A DNA stretch of 64,000 nucleotides from Chloroflexota bacterium. GTDB lineage: Bacteria; Chloroflexota; UBA11872. A program made the translations under genes and the position numbers. The notes below the pieces were generated by a model, which worked only from the letters and a program-made list of their open reading frames with translations, searched no databases and was not told where the DNA came from. Of this stretch, positions 1 to 6,382 are shown one piece after another. The first letter of the stretch is position 1. Each line of letters starts with the position of its first letter. The stretch spans positions 124,001 through 188,000 of the forward strand of contig JAJDVX010000013.1 of NCBI GenBank assembly GCA_022825895.1, given 5' to 3'.

Positions 1-1
1 C

Positions 2-679
2 CAGCCCCCCGCCACGCAAGCCCCCGCAACGCAGGCCCCGGCCACCCAGCCGCCCGCCACCCAGGCCCCGGCCCCCGCTGCCCCGGTGCCCGCCGCCACC
101 GCCGCACCGGCAACCGCGGCGCCCCAGCCAACCGCCGCGCCCGCCACCGCCGCCCCCCAGCCCACCGCCGAACCCACCCCTGCGCCCACCCAGGCCCCAC
201 CCGCCACCGAGGCCCCCGCGCCCCAGGTCGCCGCTGGCCCCATGGCCCCGCTCTTCACCCTCCCCAGCGCCCGCGGCGGCGAAGTCAGCCTCGCCAGCTT
301 CCAGGGCAACAAGAACGTCGTCCTCGTCTTCTACCGCGCCTTCTGGTGAGGGACCTGTCGCACGCAACTCGTGGAGTTGCAAAACAATTACCAGCAAATC
401 GCTGAGCAGAACGCCGAAGTCGTCGCCCTCAGCACCGACAACCTCGAAGGTGCCAAGTGGGCCATCGAAAGCCTCGGCGTCCCCTTCCAGGTCGTCTACG
501 ACCTTTCCACCGACGTCCCCAAGGCCTACGACGTCTGGAACCTCTACGGCGACAACCTCGCCACCGGCTCCGCCTTCGTCATCGACACCAACGGCATCGT
601 CCGCTGGTCCCAGATCTACTCCGGCATCCACGACCTCGTCACCGCCAACGCCATCATCGAAGCCCTCAAAACCCTCTAA
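2..679 (+). CDS. Selenocysteine-containing peroxiredoxin-like protein (AhpC/TSA family), 5' end outside window
   Basis: One frame runs from the window edge to the TAA at 677-679, interrupted only by an in-frame TGA at 347-349. The part visible upstream is a Pro/Ala/Thr/Gln-rich linker followed by the start of a thioredoxin fold, ending VVLVFYRAFW. The part after TGA continues the same fold: GTCRTQLVELQ, then a typical Prx C-terminal half ending IIEALKTL. Peroxiredoxins of this type have FYRxxWCPxC at the active site, so the TGA falls exactly on the peroxidatic Cys and makes a U-x-x-C motif. A perfect 7-bp hairpin begins 14 nt after the TGA. Read as selenocysteine, the domain is full length with no frameshift. 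The long linker suggests an exported or membrane-anchored thiol/selenol peroxidase. Alternatives are a sequencing error or a nonsense-mutated gene; the hairpin argues against both. Confidence 0.8.
347..380 (+). promoter_or_regulatory. UGA selenocysteine codon with bacterial SECIS-like hairpin
   Basis: The UGA lies at 347-349. GCAACTC at 364-370 pairs perfectly with GAGTTGC at 374-380 around a three-base GTG loop (371-373). Bacterial SECIS elements are small stem-loops inside the coding region whose apical loop, containing a G near its start, lies roughly 16-37 nt after the UGA and binds SelB. Here the first loop base is G, 22 nt after the UGA, so spacing and loop both fit. The selA/selB/selC genes are not in this window. 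Confidence 0.75.
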
Positions 680-1031
680 CCCGCCACCCCCACCAGAATC
701 CACCCCACGTCCTCCCTCTCCCCGCGGGAATGGGTCGCGGGGAGAGTCTTCAGCTCTCGATACCCACCCCACGCCTCCGCCTCGTCCCCCTCTCACCTCT
801 CACTCCTCTACGCTCACTCCTTCCCCCTGGGTGAGGGTCTTCCGCGCACCCAACGCCCCCGGGGACCAAGACAGTTGGAGGCCGCGGTTCTTCACCCTCT
901 CCAAGGGGAGAGGCAGAACCTGTCCTGAGCTAGTCGAAGGATTCGGCCGTCTTCGGCCGAAATCGGTGAGGGGTCTTCCGCGCAACCAAGCTCGGGTTAC
1001 GCAACGCTCTCTCCTGTGCAGACCGGAGGCA
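680..1031. other. Non-coding stretch with low-complexity CTC-rich repeats
   Basis: No convincing gene is seen. The stretch contains the 716-746 palindrome, CTCACTCCTCTACGCTCACT-like text at about 791-822 (related to repeats near 8.4 and 63.5 kb), CCTCTCCAAGGGGAGAGG (a short palindrome near 896-914) and TTCGGCCG/CGGCCGAA palindromes near 943-962. These look like dispersed intergenic repeats. Confidence 0.5.
716..746. repeat. GC-rich inverted repeat downstream of the peroxiredoxin
   Basis: CTCTCCCCGCG at 716-726 pairs perfectly with CGCGGGGAGAG at 736-746 around a 9-nt loop. It starts 37 nt after the peroxiredoxin stop and could stop transcription or protect the 3' end. No clear T-run follows, so it may equally be a dispersed palindrome; similar CTC-rich text follows at 791-820 and 893-915. 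Confidence 0.4.
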
Positions 1032-1517
1032 TCACGGGCACGCAACCGGCTCCAGCAGAACCGTCCACGACCCGTCCGTATCCACGCTCAAATCCACCGG
1101 TCCTGCTGGAACGCCGAGGTCCGCATCCTCGTGGCCCGGGCCCACCAGCACGATCACCGGACGGTCCGAAGACCAGCCAATCCCGCCCCCTCCCCAGGTC
1201 AGGTTCACGCCTGTTTGCCCCGCGTCGTCCGAGGGTTGAATCAACTCAACCGTCCACACCCCGGCGGCCAGGTCAATCCCTACCGGTTCCGCGCCCTCGC
1301 CGTTGACGGTCCACAGATCCGTCACCTCCACCTCGGTCTCATTGGCGCTGTGGGCGCCCAGCGGCGCGTAACCAAACCACCCGGCCGTTCCCCACCACCC
1401 CAGCTCCTGCCGAACCGTCTGCCAGGCCAGCGAAACGGCAATCACAACAAGCGCCGCGGCCATCACCCGCTGGCTCGTCACCTTCGGGCGCTTCACCTCA
1501 ACCCCCATGCTCCCCAA
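1032..1517 (-). CDS. Hypothetical membrane-anchored protein
   Basis: The product is 161 aa. A basic N-terminus is followed by one hydrophobic segment at about residues 18-33 (VMAAALVVIAVSLAW), then a Gly/Asp/Val-rich soluble part that would lie outside the membrane. The ending around DTDGSWTVLLEPVACP looks like beta strands. No family is recognised. The start could also be Met4 (position 1508). It stands alone, convergent with the peroxiredoxin gene, and its codon use matches the chromosomal background. A wrong-strand artefact is not excluded, but the clean signal-anchor and low-repeat composition favour a real gene. Confidence 0.55.
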   Translation of the reverse strand: MGSMGVEVKRPKVTSQRVMAAALVVIAVSLAWQTVRQELGWWGTAGWFGYAPLGAHSANETEVEVTDLWTVNGEGAEPVGIDLAAGVWTVELIQPSDDAGQTGVNLTWGGGGIGWSSDRPVIVLVGPGHEDADLGVPAGPVDLSVDTDGSWTVLLEPVACP

Positions 1518-1591
1518 TCCGAACCGTCCCCATCCCCAGCCCCGAACGCCGCCACGCCACCCGATCCTATACGCAGCGTCAGGCGCATCCC

Positions 1592-1674
1592 GTAGGGCTG
1601 CCCTTCGCCGGTACCCTCTCCCTATCCAGCCACAATCCCCGATCTGTAGGGGTGCCCCTTGTGGGTACCCTCTT
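1592..1674. repeat. Two copies of a short dispersed repeat (GTAGGG..GCCC..GGTACCCTCT)
   Basis: Copy A (1592-1621) and copy B (1646-1674) share the pattern GTAGGG(G)xTGCCC...GGGTACCCTCT. A third copy lies at 7219-7247, so the accessory genes at 1.9-7.0 kb are bracketed by members of this family. The unit is about 30 bp and non-coding. Confidence 0.5.
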
Positions 1675-1688
1675 CAGTTCCAGCCTCT

Positions 1689-1793
1689 ATTTCCCCCGCC
1701 CCGGACGGCCACCTCATAGCCACCAACCCCGGCAACCAAGAATCCCTCCTCATCCTCAACATCGAGCCAACCGCCCCTCCCCGTTCGTGGTGA
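1689..1793 (+). pseudogene. Possible orphan C-terminal gene tail
   Basis: A 34-codon open tail ends at TGA 1791-1793 and reads like protein (PDGHLIATNPGNQESLLILN, then IEPTAPPRSW). It has no start and no upstream gene. A very similar ending, ADIEPTAPTRSW then TGA, occurs at 2800-2907. In both, the final residues are encoded by the 66-bp direct repeat. These may be remnants of truncated genes or products of repeat insertion at gene ends. Confidence 0.3.
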
Positions 1794-1826
1794 GCGGGCC
1801 CGTAGTCCCCGGAGCACCGTGTCGAA
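1761..1826 (+). repeat. 66-bp direct repeat, copy 1
   Basis: This 66-bp block matches 2875-2940 with only a few mismatches. It contains CCGTTCGTGGTGAGC and ends CCCCGGAGCACCGTGTCGAA. The two copies are in the same orientation and flank the two-gene pair at 1916-2764. Confidence 0.75.
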
Positions 1827-1915
1827 TCCCTCGGCCGCTCAGGCGTCGCGAACTGATCGCCTACTACACTGCTATCACGGGAGTTGGCGCCAACAAGGCT
1901 CGGGGGACACCTCGC

Positions 1916-2326
1916 ATGCGGGACAGCGTGCATGTCGAGGCTTCAAGTCGCGCCGAGATGGCGGATGCGCTGCGAGAGGCTGGCCTGGATCAGTCGGCGG
2001 ACCGCCTGGACTATCTGTGGCGGCTGGCCGAAGAGGATCAGGACGAGGAGCCCATAGCCCTCGAGTCACTGCGTCAACTGACAACGTTTCTCATCAACGA
2101 ACGTGAACTCGGAGAACCTCAAATCGGCGTCAGTCCGGACGGCGTTGCCCTGGCGCAATGGCGCGTCTTGGAGGCCGGGATTCTCGCGATGGAGTTCCTG
2201 GGCTCGGAGCTGATCCGCTTCGCCGGCACGACAGGTCCGGCTTCCCAAGACGGGGAGTCGCTGCGGGTGAGTGGCGCTCTGCCCACGACCAGGGCGCTGC
2301 AAGTCGTCAAGCCGTTTCTGTCCTGA
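1916..2326 (+). CDS. Hypothetical protein, first gene of an unknown pair
   Basis: The product is 136 aa, acidic and mainly helical (for example AEMADALREAGLDQSADRLD), followed by a segment with GVSPDGVALAQWRV and a C-terminal LPTTRALQVVKPFLS. No named domain is recognised. The ATG at 1916 is chosen because the protein-like, charged sequence starts there; the frame upstream enters repeat DNA. The next gene starts 9 nt after its stop, so the two are probably co-transcribed and work together. The pair sits between two 66-bp direct repeats beside toxin-antitoxin and nuclease genes, which suggests an accessory, possibly defence or TA-like, module; this is inference. Confidence 0.65.
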   Translation: MRDSVHVEASSRAEMADALREAGLDQSADRLDYLWRLAEEDQDEEPIALESLRQLTTFLINERELGEPQIGVSPDGVALAQWRVLEAGILAMEFLGSELIRFAGTTGPASQDGESLRVSGALPTTRALQVVKPFLS

Positions 2327-2335
2327 TCCCGTCCG

Positions 2336-2764
2336 GTGCAAGGCGATCCGGTTCCCGACGATGACCACGTATCGCGCTACTGCAAACCATCGTCGGTCGA
2401 CGCACACGGCTTACCGCTAGCCAGCGCATTTCAACTGCGATCGGACGAAGACTCGCTCTCCGTGAATTGGCTGGAGACTCTTGGTGCAAGCAGCGTCGAC
2501 GACGCGATTGGCCGGGTTCGCACAGCGTTTCGCGACAGCGGATTTGGGCTGCGGGCCAATGGTCGGTTTGCCGTACTCGACGTCGGAGCTGCAAAGTCGA
2601 TTGTCCGCGCAGAAGTAGGGCTGTCGCTGCGCATCGAGCACGATCCGCTCCCGGACGACCCAACGCACGCAGGCATATCCGGCTATGCAGCCCACGATCT
2701 GGCAGTCGCCGTGGAACTTGCCGCGCTAGTGAGCCAAGACGACGTCTACCCGGCCGCTGCGTGA
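2336..2764 (+). CDS. Hypothetical protein, second gene of an unknown pair
   Basis: The product is 142 aa from a GTG start 9 nt after the upstream stop. The N-terminal half carries DDDHVSRYCKPSSVD and LRSDEDSLSVNWLE, a pattern I associate with conserved uncharacterised bacterial proteins. The C-terminal part (DPTHAGISGYAAHDLAVAVE) contains His and Asp residues that could be functional. There is no signal peptide or membrane segment, so it is cytoplasmic. Coupling to the 136-aa gene and the surrounding accessory genes suggest a mobile two-protein unit. No function can be assigned. Confidence 0.7.
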   Translation: MQGDPVPDDDHVSRYCKPSSVDAHGLPLASAFQLRSDEDSLSVNWLETLGASSVDDAIGRVRTAFRDSGFGLRANGRFAVLDVGAAKSIVRAEVGLSLRIEHDPLPDDPTHAGISGYAAHDLAVAVELAALVSQDDVYPAAA

Positions 2765-3089
2765 GTCTTGACGAGCTCTGAATGCCCTTAACCGCAGATG
2801 TCCAGGTACCCCCCACTCCAACTTCCACGAACGCCCCCGCCACCTTCGCCCCCGGCGCCTACCTCCTCGCCGACATCGAGCCAACCGCCCCTACCCGTTC
2901 GTGGTGAGCCGGTGCGTAGTCCCCGGAGCACCGTGTCGAACCACACTCCCAGCTACATCTCTCGGGCCTTCCTTCCGCTCTTCTTGCACCTTCCGAGTCG
3001 GGGCCTGTCGGCGAGGGTGCAGAGAACAGTTGAAGGGAGCCCGGCCCATGTAGCACTATCCTGGTAAGACTCGGTAACAGGAGGCCGGC
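2765..3089. other. Intergenic stretch with orphan coding tail and repeat
   Basis: It contains an ORF tail of 35 codons at 2800-2907 (APATFAPGAYLLADIEPTAP) with no proper gene upstream, the second 66-bp repeat, and the leader of the RHH gene including AGGAGG near 3078. Confidence 0.45.
2875..2940 (+). repeat. 66-bp direct repeat, copy 2
   Basis: This is the second copy of the block at 1761-1826, in the same orientation. It lies just downstream of the unknown pair and upstream of the RHH/PIN pair. Like copy 1 it supplies the last codons and the TGA stop of an orphan coding tail (2800-2907). Confidence 0.75.
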
Positions 3090-3347
3090 ATGCCGCGAAC
3101 GACCAAGACCATCACCTTTTCCCTGCCGCCGGAGATGGCGGACCGGGTGGACGAGGTGATGAAGCGGCAGGGACGCTCCAGGAGCGAGTTCCTTCGGGAG
3201 GCGGTGCTCCGCTACATCCAGGAGTGCGAGTGGCGGCAGCTGCTCCAGTATGGCGAGGACAGGGCGAGAGAGAAGGGCATTGGACCCGAGGACGTGGCCG
3301 GTCTGGTGGAAGAGTATCGAGCCGAGGTCACTTCCTCCCGTACATGA
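3090..3347 (+). CDS. Ribbon-helix-helix antitoxin/repressor
   Basis: The product is 85 aa. The N-terminal strand TKTITFSLPPEMADRVDEV, followed by KRQGRSRSEFLREAVLRYI, is a classic MetJ/Arc-type ribbon-helix-helix DNA-binding domain (residues 5-45). The acidic C-terminal tail would bind and neutralise the partner toxin. A strong Shine-Dalgarno sequence (AGGAGG near 3078) precedes the ATG. The stop overlaps the start of the downstream PIN gene in an ATGA arrangement, typical of autoregulated type II toxin-antitoxin operons. Confidence 0.9.
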   Translation: MPRTTKTITFSLPPEMADRVDEVMKRQGRSRSEFLREAVLRYIQECEWRQLLQYGEDRAREKGIGPEDVAGLVEEYRAEVTSSRT

Positions 3348-3751
3348 GGGTCGTCCTCGACACAAACGTCATAGTCTCCGGTCTCAACTTCCCGGGCAAC
3401 GAGCGCCTCATTCTCGAACTGGCCCTCAGGGGACGGTTCCAACTGTATCTGTCCCCCTTCATCCTGCAGGAGGTTGCCGGGGTGCTTGTCCGCAAGTTCG
3501 ATTGGACCGAGAAACGCTTGTCCCAGGCACTGAGGGCGCTGGAGGATGCCGCCACCATCATTGAACCCCATCGGCGCCCGGAGGTGATCGAGGGTGGTCA
3601 GGCCGACAACCGCATCCTGGAATGCGCCGTGGCGGCTGCCGCCGACTACCTGGTCACCGGCGATCGCCGGCACCTGTTGCCCCTTGAGGAGTATCAGGGC
3701 GCAAGAATCCTCAACGCACCCCGCTTCCTGCCGTTCCTGGAAGAAGGATGA
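3344..3751 (+). CDS. PIN-domain ribonuclease toxin (COG1569-type)
   Basis: The product is 135 aa. The start ATG at 3344 overlaps the antitoxin stop. The PIN-domain acidic residues are visible: D6 in VVLDTNVIVSGL, E43 in FILQEVAGVL, D88 in GGQADNRILECA and D107 in VTGDRRHLL. This family cleaves RNA with a metal ion and is held inactive by its RHH partner. Length and motif order match putative toxins of the COG1569 PIN group. A regulatory nuclease role rather than toxicity is possible. Confidence 0.9.
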   Translation: MRVVLDTNVIVSGLNFPGNERLILELALRGRFQLYLSPFILQEVAGVLVRKFDWTEKRLSQALRALEDAATIIEPHRRPEVIEGGQADNRILECAVAAAADYLVTGDRRHLLPLEEYQGARILNAPRFLPFLEEG

Positions 3752-3809
3752 GTCTAGGCTGTATCTGGCCCACTTCGTTCACTAACAAGTTGGTCATGGA
3801 GGCCTCGTG

Positions 3810-4934
3810 ATGTCGCGAATGTCATCGAATCGCACCCCACATGACGAAGCCGTGGTAATCATGGAGCAACTCGTGACGAACAATCTGGGAGGAAAGCTGG
3901 AAGCCACGGCAGCATGCAACCAGTGCAGCGAAGATCTAACGCTAAACCTCGTAGAGGGAGTTTCCAGCGTCAGTCGAGAGAAGCGCGTAGGGAAAGTTCG
4001 CCCCGATATCAGCCTGCTCGATGAGAATGGCGAGCCTGTGAGGTTCATAGAAGTCGTAGACAGCCATGCTCCCGAGGAGACTGTCCATGAGCAGGCCCTG
4101 CAGGATGGTACTGAGATAGTAGAAATCCATCTAAGGGCCGTGAGGGAGTTCACCGGGAAACGAAGAAACAAAGCCCGCAACGCATCCCTGACCGTCAAGG
4201 CGAGATTAGAGGAACTCGTCACTGGACGAATCGTCCTGGATGCCCACAACCTCCTTTGCCGCAGACCCAAGTGCAGGGAGTGTGGCTCACCTCTGCCGCT
4301 GCGAACGATAACGATCAGCACAACGGACTGCTGGAAGTGCGGCCAGAACGTCAACGTCGCTACGGGAGACAAAGACGGTGAGAGCCTTGAGCAAGACGAT
4401 TTCACCAAGGAGGAGATCGCGTTCGCTCGGAAGAACGGAGTAACTCTCGAGCGCAGATTCAGTGCCACAGTTGGAGGAAAGTACCTGGCCAACGTCTGCA
4501 CCAAGTGCGATCGGATTCAAGGGAACTGGTTTCTATACTCGGACCCGTATCACGACAGGTTCAATTTACACAAGGACGAGCGAAAGGTATACGGACCCTG
4601 CGGCCCCTGCGCCACCCGCTATTGCGTGACTCATGGCGAATACATGGACTATCGAGGCAGCAGGCAATGCCCATTCTGCCTTGAAGAATCGGAAAGAGTC
4701 ATGTGTCCGAACACCCCGGGCAGGCAATGCTTCTACCCCCACAGGTGCCAAGAAGGCGGATGCTACTTCGTTAATCGGGAAAAAGATCGACGGCACCAAC
4801 TAGAGCAGGAGGAAATGCGACAACGAGAACGGGAGAAGCAGAGACTAAAAGAACAGGAAGATCGGCGCGAACAAGAGAAGCGCCAGTGGGCACGGCTCAA
4901 CGAATGGTTGAACGAGAGCCAGGGGAAGAGTTGA
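3810..4934 (+). CDS. Cys-rich multi-zinc-ribbon protein with a nuclease-like N-terminal domain
   Basis: The product is about 374 aa. The ATG at 3810 follows GGAGG at about 3797 (a GTG lies one codon earlier). N-terminal residues 60-110 carry RPDISLLDENGEPVRFIEVV, resembling the D-x(n)-E core of PD-(D/E)XK nucleases of the CoiA-like kind, although the Lys is not obvious. At least six CxxC knuckles follow (near residues 37, 156, 175, 231, 265 and 288), plus further Cys/His to residue 319, suggesting several zinc ribbons. The last 50 residues are a Glu/Arg/Gln coiled coil. It is one base upstream of a clear PD-(D/E)XK gene, so the two likely form a complex or pathway. The lower-GC codon use suggests recent transfer. 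Phage defence is plausible but unproven. Confidence 0.75.
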   Translation: MSRMSSNRTPHDEAVVIMEQLVTNNLGGKLEATAACNQCSEDLTLNLVEGVSSVSREKRVGKVRPDISLLDENGEPVRFIEVVDSHAPEETVHEQALQDGTEIVEIHLRAVREFTGKRRNKARNASLTVKARLEELVTGRIVLDAHNLLCRRPKCRECGSPLPLRTITISTTDCWKCGQNVNVATGDKDGESLEQDDFTKEEIAFARKNGVTLERRFSATVGGKYLANVCTKCDRIQGNWFLYSDPYHDRFNLHKDERKVYGPCGPCATRYCVTHGEYMDYRGSRQCPFCLEESERVMCPNTPGRQCFYPHRCQEGGCYFVNREKDRRHQLEQEEMRQREREKQRLKEQEDRREQEKRQWARLNEWLNESQGKS

Positions 4935-4935
4935 C

Positions 4936-5562
4936 GTGCTCGACATTGACGGCCTCATGGCGAGCTTGGCGGAAAGACGAAAGGTGTTTCATTCTGAGGC
5001 AGACTTCCAGCACGCGCTGGCATGGTGTATTCAACAGGCTATGCCGGAGAGCCAGATCAGATTGGAAGTCGATGTCTTGCAGGTGGAGCACCGGAGAAGA
5101 TTCCTAGACATCTGGCTTCCGGTGGAGGGAATCGCAATCGAATTGAAATACAAGACTCGGGGATTGGAACTGGAGCAGGACCATGAGCCATTTGTCCTCC
5201 GCAACCAAAGCGCACAAACCCAAGGGCGATATGACTTCGTCCGGGACATTCAGAGACTTGAGCTCATGCGCTCGCAGCTAAAGCAATGCAAGGCTGGGTA
5301 CGCGGTTCTGCTGACCAACGACTCCTCATACTGGAAAGATCCCGCGCGCAGAAGCACGGTGGACGCCGACTTTCGTATACACGACGGGCGGGAAGTTTCG
5401 GGAGTATTGGCGTGGGCGACCAGCGCCAAGCAAGGAACCGTGAAAGGCCGAGAATCACCGATAGAGATACACGGCTCTTATCGCCTTCGCTGGAGAGATT
5501 ATTCCAAAGTCCCCGAGAGGTCGTACGGCAACTTTCGGTATCTTGCGGTTTCGCTGGAGTGA
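4936..5562 (+). CDS. PD-(D/E)XK nuclease family protein
   Basis: The product is 208 aa with a GTG start one base after the preceding stop, indicating translational coupling. The restriction-endonuclease-like core is clear: E21/D23 in HSEADFQHALAW, D58 in RRFLDIWL, and E69-x-K71 in IAIELKYKTRGL. A helix RYDFVRDIQRLE and a strand YAVLLTNDSSYW follow, as in uncharacterised nuclease proteins of accessory regions. The substrate is unknown. With the Cys-rich partner it forms a compact two-gene nuclease module in an island with toxin-antitoxin genes. There is no methyltransferase nearby, which argues against a standard restriction-modification system. Confidence 0.8.
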   Translation: MLDIDGLMASLAERRKVFHSEADFQHALAWCIQQAMPESQIRLEVDVLQVEHRRRFLDIWLPVEGIAIELKYKTRGLELEQDHEPFVLRNQSAQTQGRYDFVRDIQRLELMRSQLKQCKAGYAVLLTNDSSYWKDPARRSTVDADFRIHDGREVSGVLAWATSAKQGTVKGRESPIEIHGSYRLRWRDYSKVPERSYGNFRYLAVSLE

Positions 5563-5953
5563 TGGAAAGCAGCAACCGCCCCAGATATCCGACCCTGAAA
5601 GCGACTCGCGTGGAAAACATGGCCGGCAATCTAGACAAACATGGACTTGGCCAGCCCAAGTATCCTGCCCAATTTGGCCTATCCGAGCAGCGCGATCAGG
5701 ATCCCCGTCACCGTGCCCAGCACATTGTTGACCACGAGCAGTCGCAATCCGGCGAGCCACGCGGTTAGTTGCGTCTCGAGATTCGCTACGTCGGCCTTTA
5801 TCGCTAAGTGGTACTAGGCCCCTTTCAAATGGGCGAGGCGCTCCGCTTCTTTAGCCATCGGCTTCTCCGTGGCGAAGGTTCCTCTACCGCGCAGGATCGT
5901 GTGAGCGCAGTTACGTGTGCCTCAACTCGGCTAGGCATCATCCTGTATACCAC
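5563..5953. other. Gap between convergent gene sets, mostly decayed sequence
   Basis: Apart from the coiled-coil remnant at 5679-5858 no gene is evident between the nuclease gene and the convergent DUF5615 gene. This is consistent with the junction of two separately acquired segments. Confidence 0.4.
5679..5858 (-). pseudogene. Remnant of a small coiled-coil membrane protein gene (DUF1640-like)
   Basis: Read on the minus strand from the ATG at 5858, the frame gives MAKEAERLAHLKGA, then an in-frame TAG (5814-5816), then YHLAIKADVANLETQLT and a hydrophobic tail VVNNVLGTVTGILIALLG ending at TAG 5679-5681. The order coiled coil, KADVxxLE motif, single C-terminal membrane helix is that of small DUF1640/CCDC90-like proteins. 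The internal stop, and the in-frame coding-like text upstream of the ATG, indicate decay. Confidence 0.45.
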
Positions 5954-6349
5954 TCACCGGGCGAACGCCAATTCCCGCCTCACTTCTTCTACCGTTACCG
6001 TGACGGCAACGCTGTCGCTTGACACTTTCCGGCCTGTACTGAACGCGTCCTCGATGAGGCTGCCTGTTTCCTTGACGCGTTGTGCTCCAAGGCTCTCGTC
6101 GCATCTGAATCCAATGAGTCCCATCTGCTGAGCGCTTCGGCGAGTTAGACCTAGTCGATTCCTGATGATTGTTCTGAAATGTCTGACGTTCCATGTAACT
6201 ACGATGGCCCCGCGAAGTTCTGCAATGCGCGCGACTGCTTGGTCGCGGGCGCGAGCATTTTCGTCGCGTACATAAATGGTCTCATGGCCTAAGGCTTCAA
6301 ACGCCTTCGCGGTGGAGTCTGGCGCATTTTCGTCAATCAGTAGCCGCAT
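5954..6349 (-). CDS. DUF5615/Mut7-C-like PIN-fold toxin
   Basis: The product is 131 aa. The N-terminus MRLLIDENAPDSTAKAFEAL, then GHETIYVRD and AIVVTWNVRHF, follows the DUF5615 (Mut7-C, PIN-like) pattern: D6-E7 plus a strand usually reading TxDxDF. Here that site is TWNVRHF, so one acidic residue is replaced and activity may be altered. The gene lies 33 nt downstream of a MerR/DUF433 gene on the same strand. DUF433 antitoxins are typically partnered with DUF5615 toxins, so the two likely form a toxin-antitoxin pair. The C-terminal about 40 residues are longer than the minimal domain. Confidence 0.75.
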   Translation of the reverse strand: MRLLIDENAPDSTAKAFEALGHETIYVRDENARARDQAVARIAELRGAIVVTWNVRHFRTIIRNRLGLTRRSAQQMGLIGFRCDESLGAQRVKETGSLIEDAFSTGRKVSSDSVAVTVTVEEVRRELAFAR

Positions 6350-6382
6350 GCAGGTCTTATCACGGTGCGGCCATCGGAGAAG

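Larger units (their letters stand above)
1518..1915. other. Gene-poor stretch at the island edge
   Basis: This stretch of about 400 bases holds the two short repeats at 1592-1674, an orphan coding tail at 1689-1793 and the first 66-bp direct repeat. No intact gene is seen. Confidence 0.5.

Noticed and set aside
347-349. Reading the peroxiredoxin as a plain nonsense-mutated pseudogene
   Set aside because: The stop is exactly at the catalytic Cys, the frame is otherwise intact, and a fitting SECIS-like hairpin follows.
450-1595. Long + strand frame across the peroxiredoxin and the following gap
   Set aside because: Ser/Pro-rich artefact of C-rich sequence in the wrong frame.
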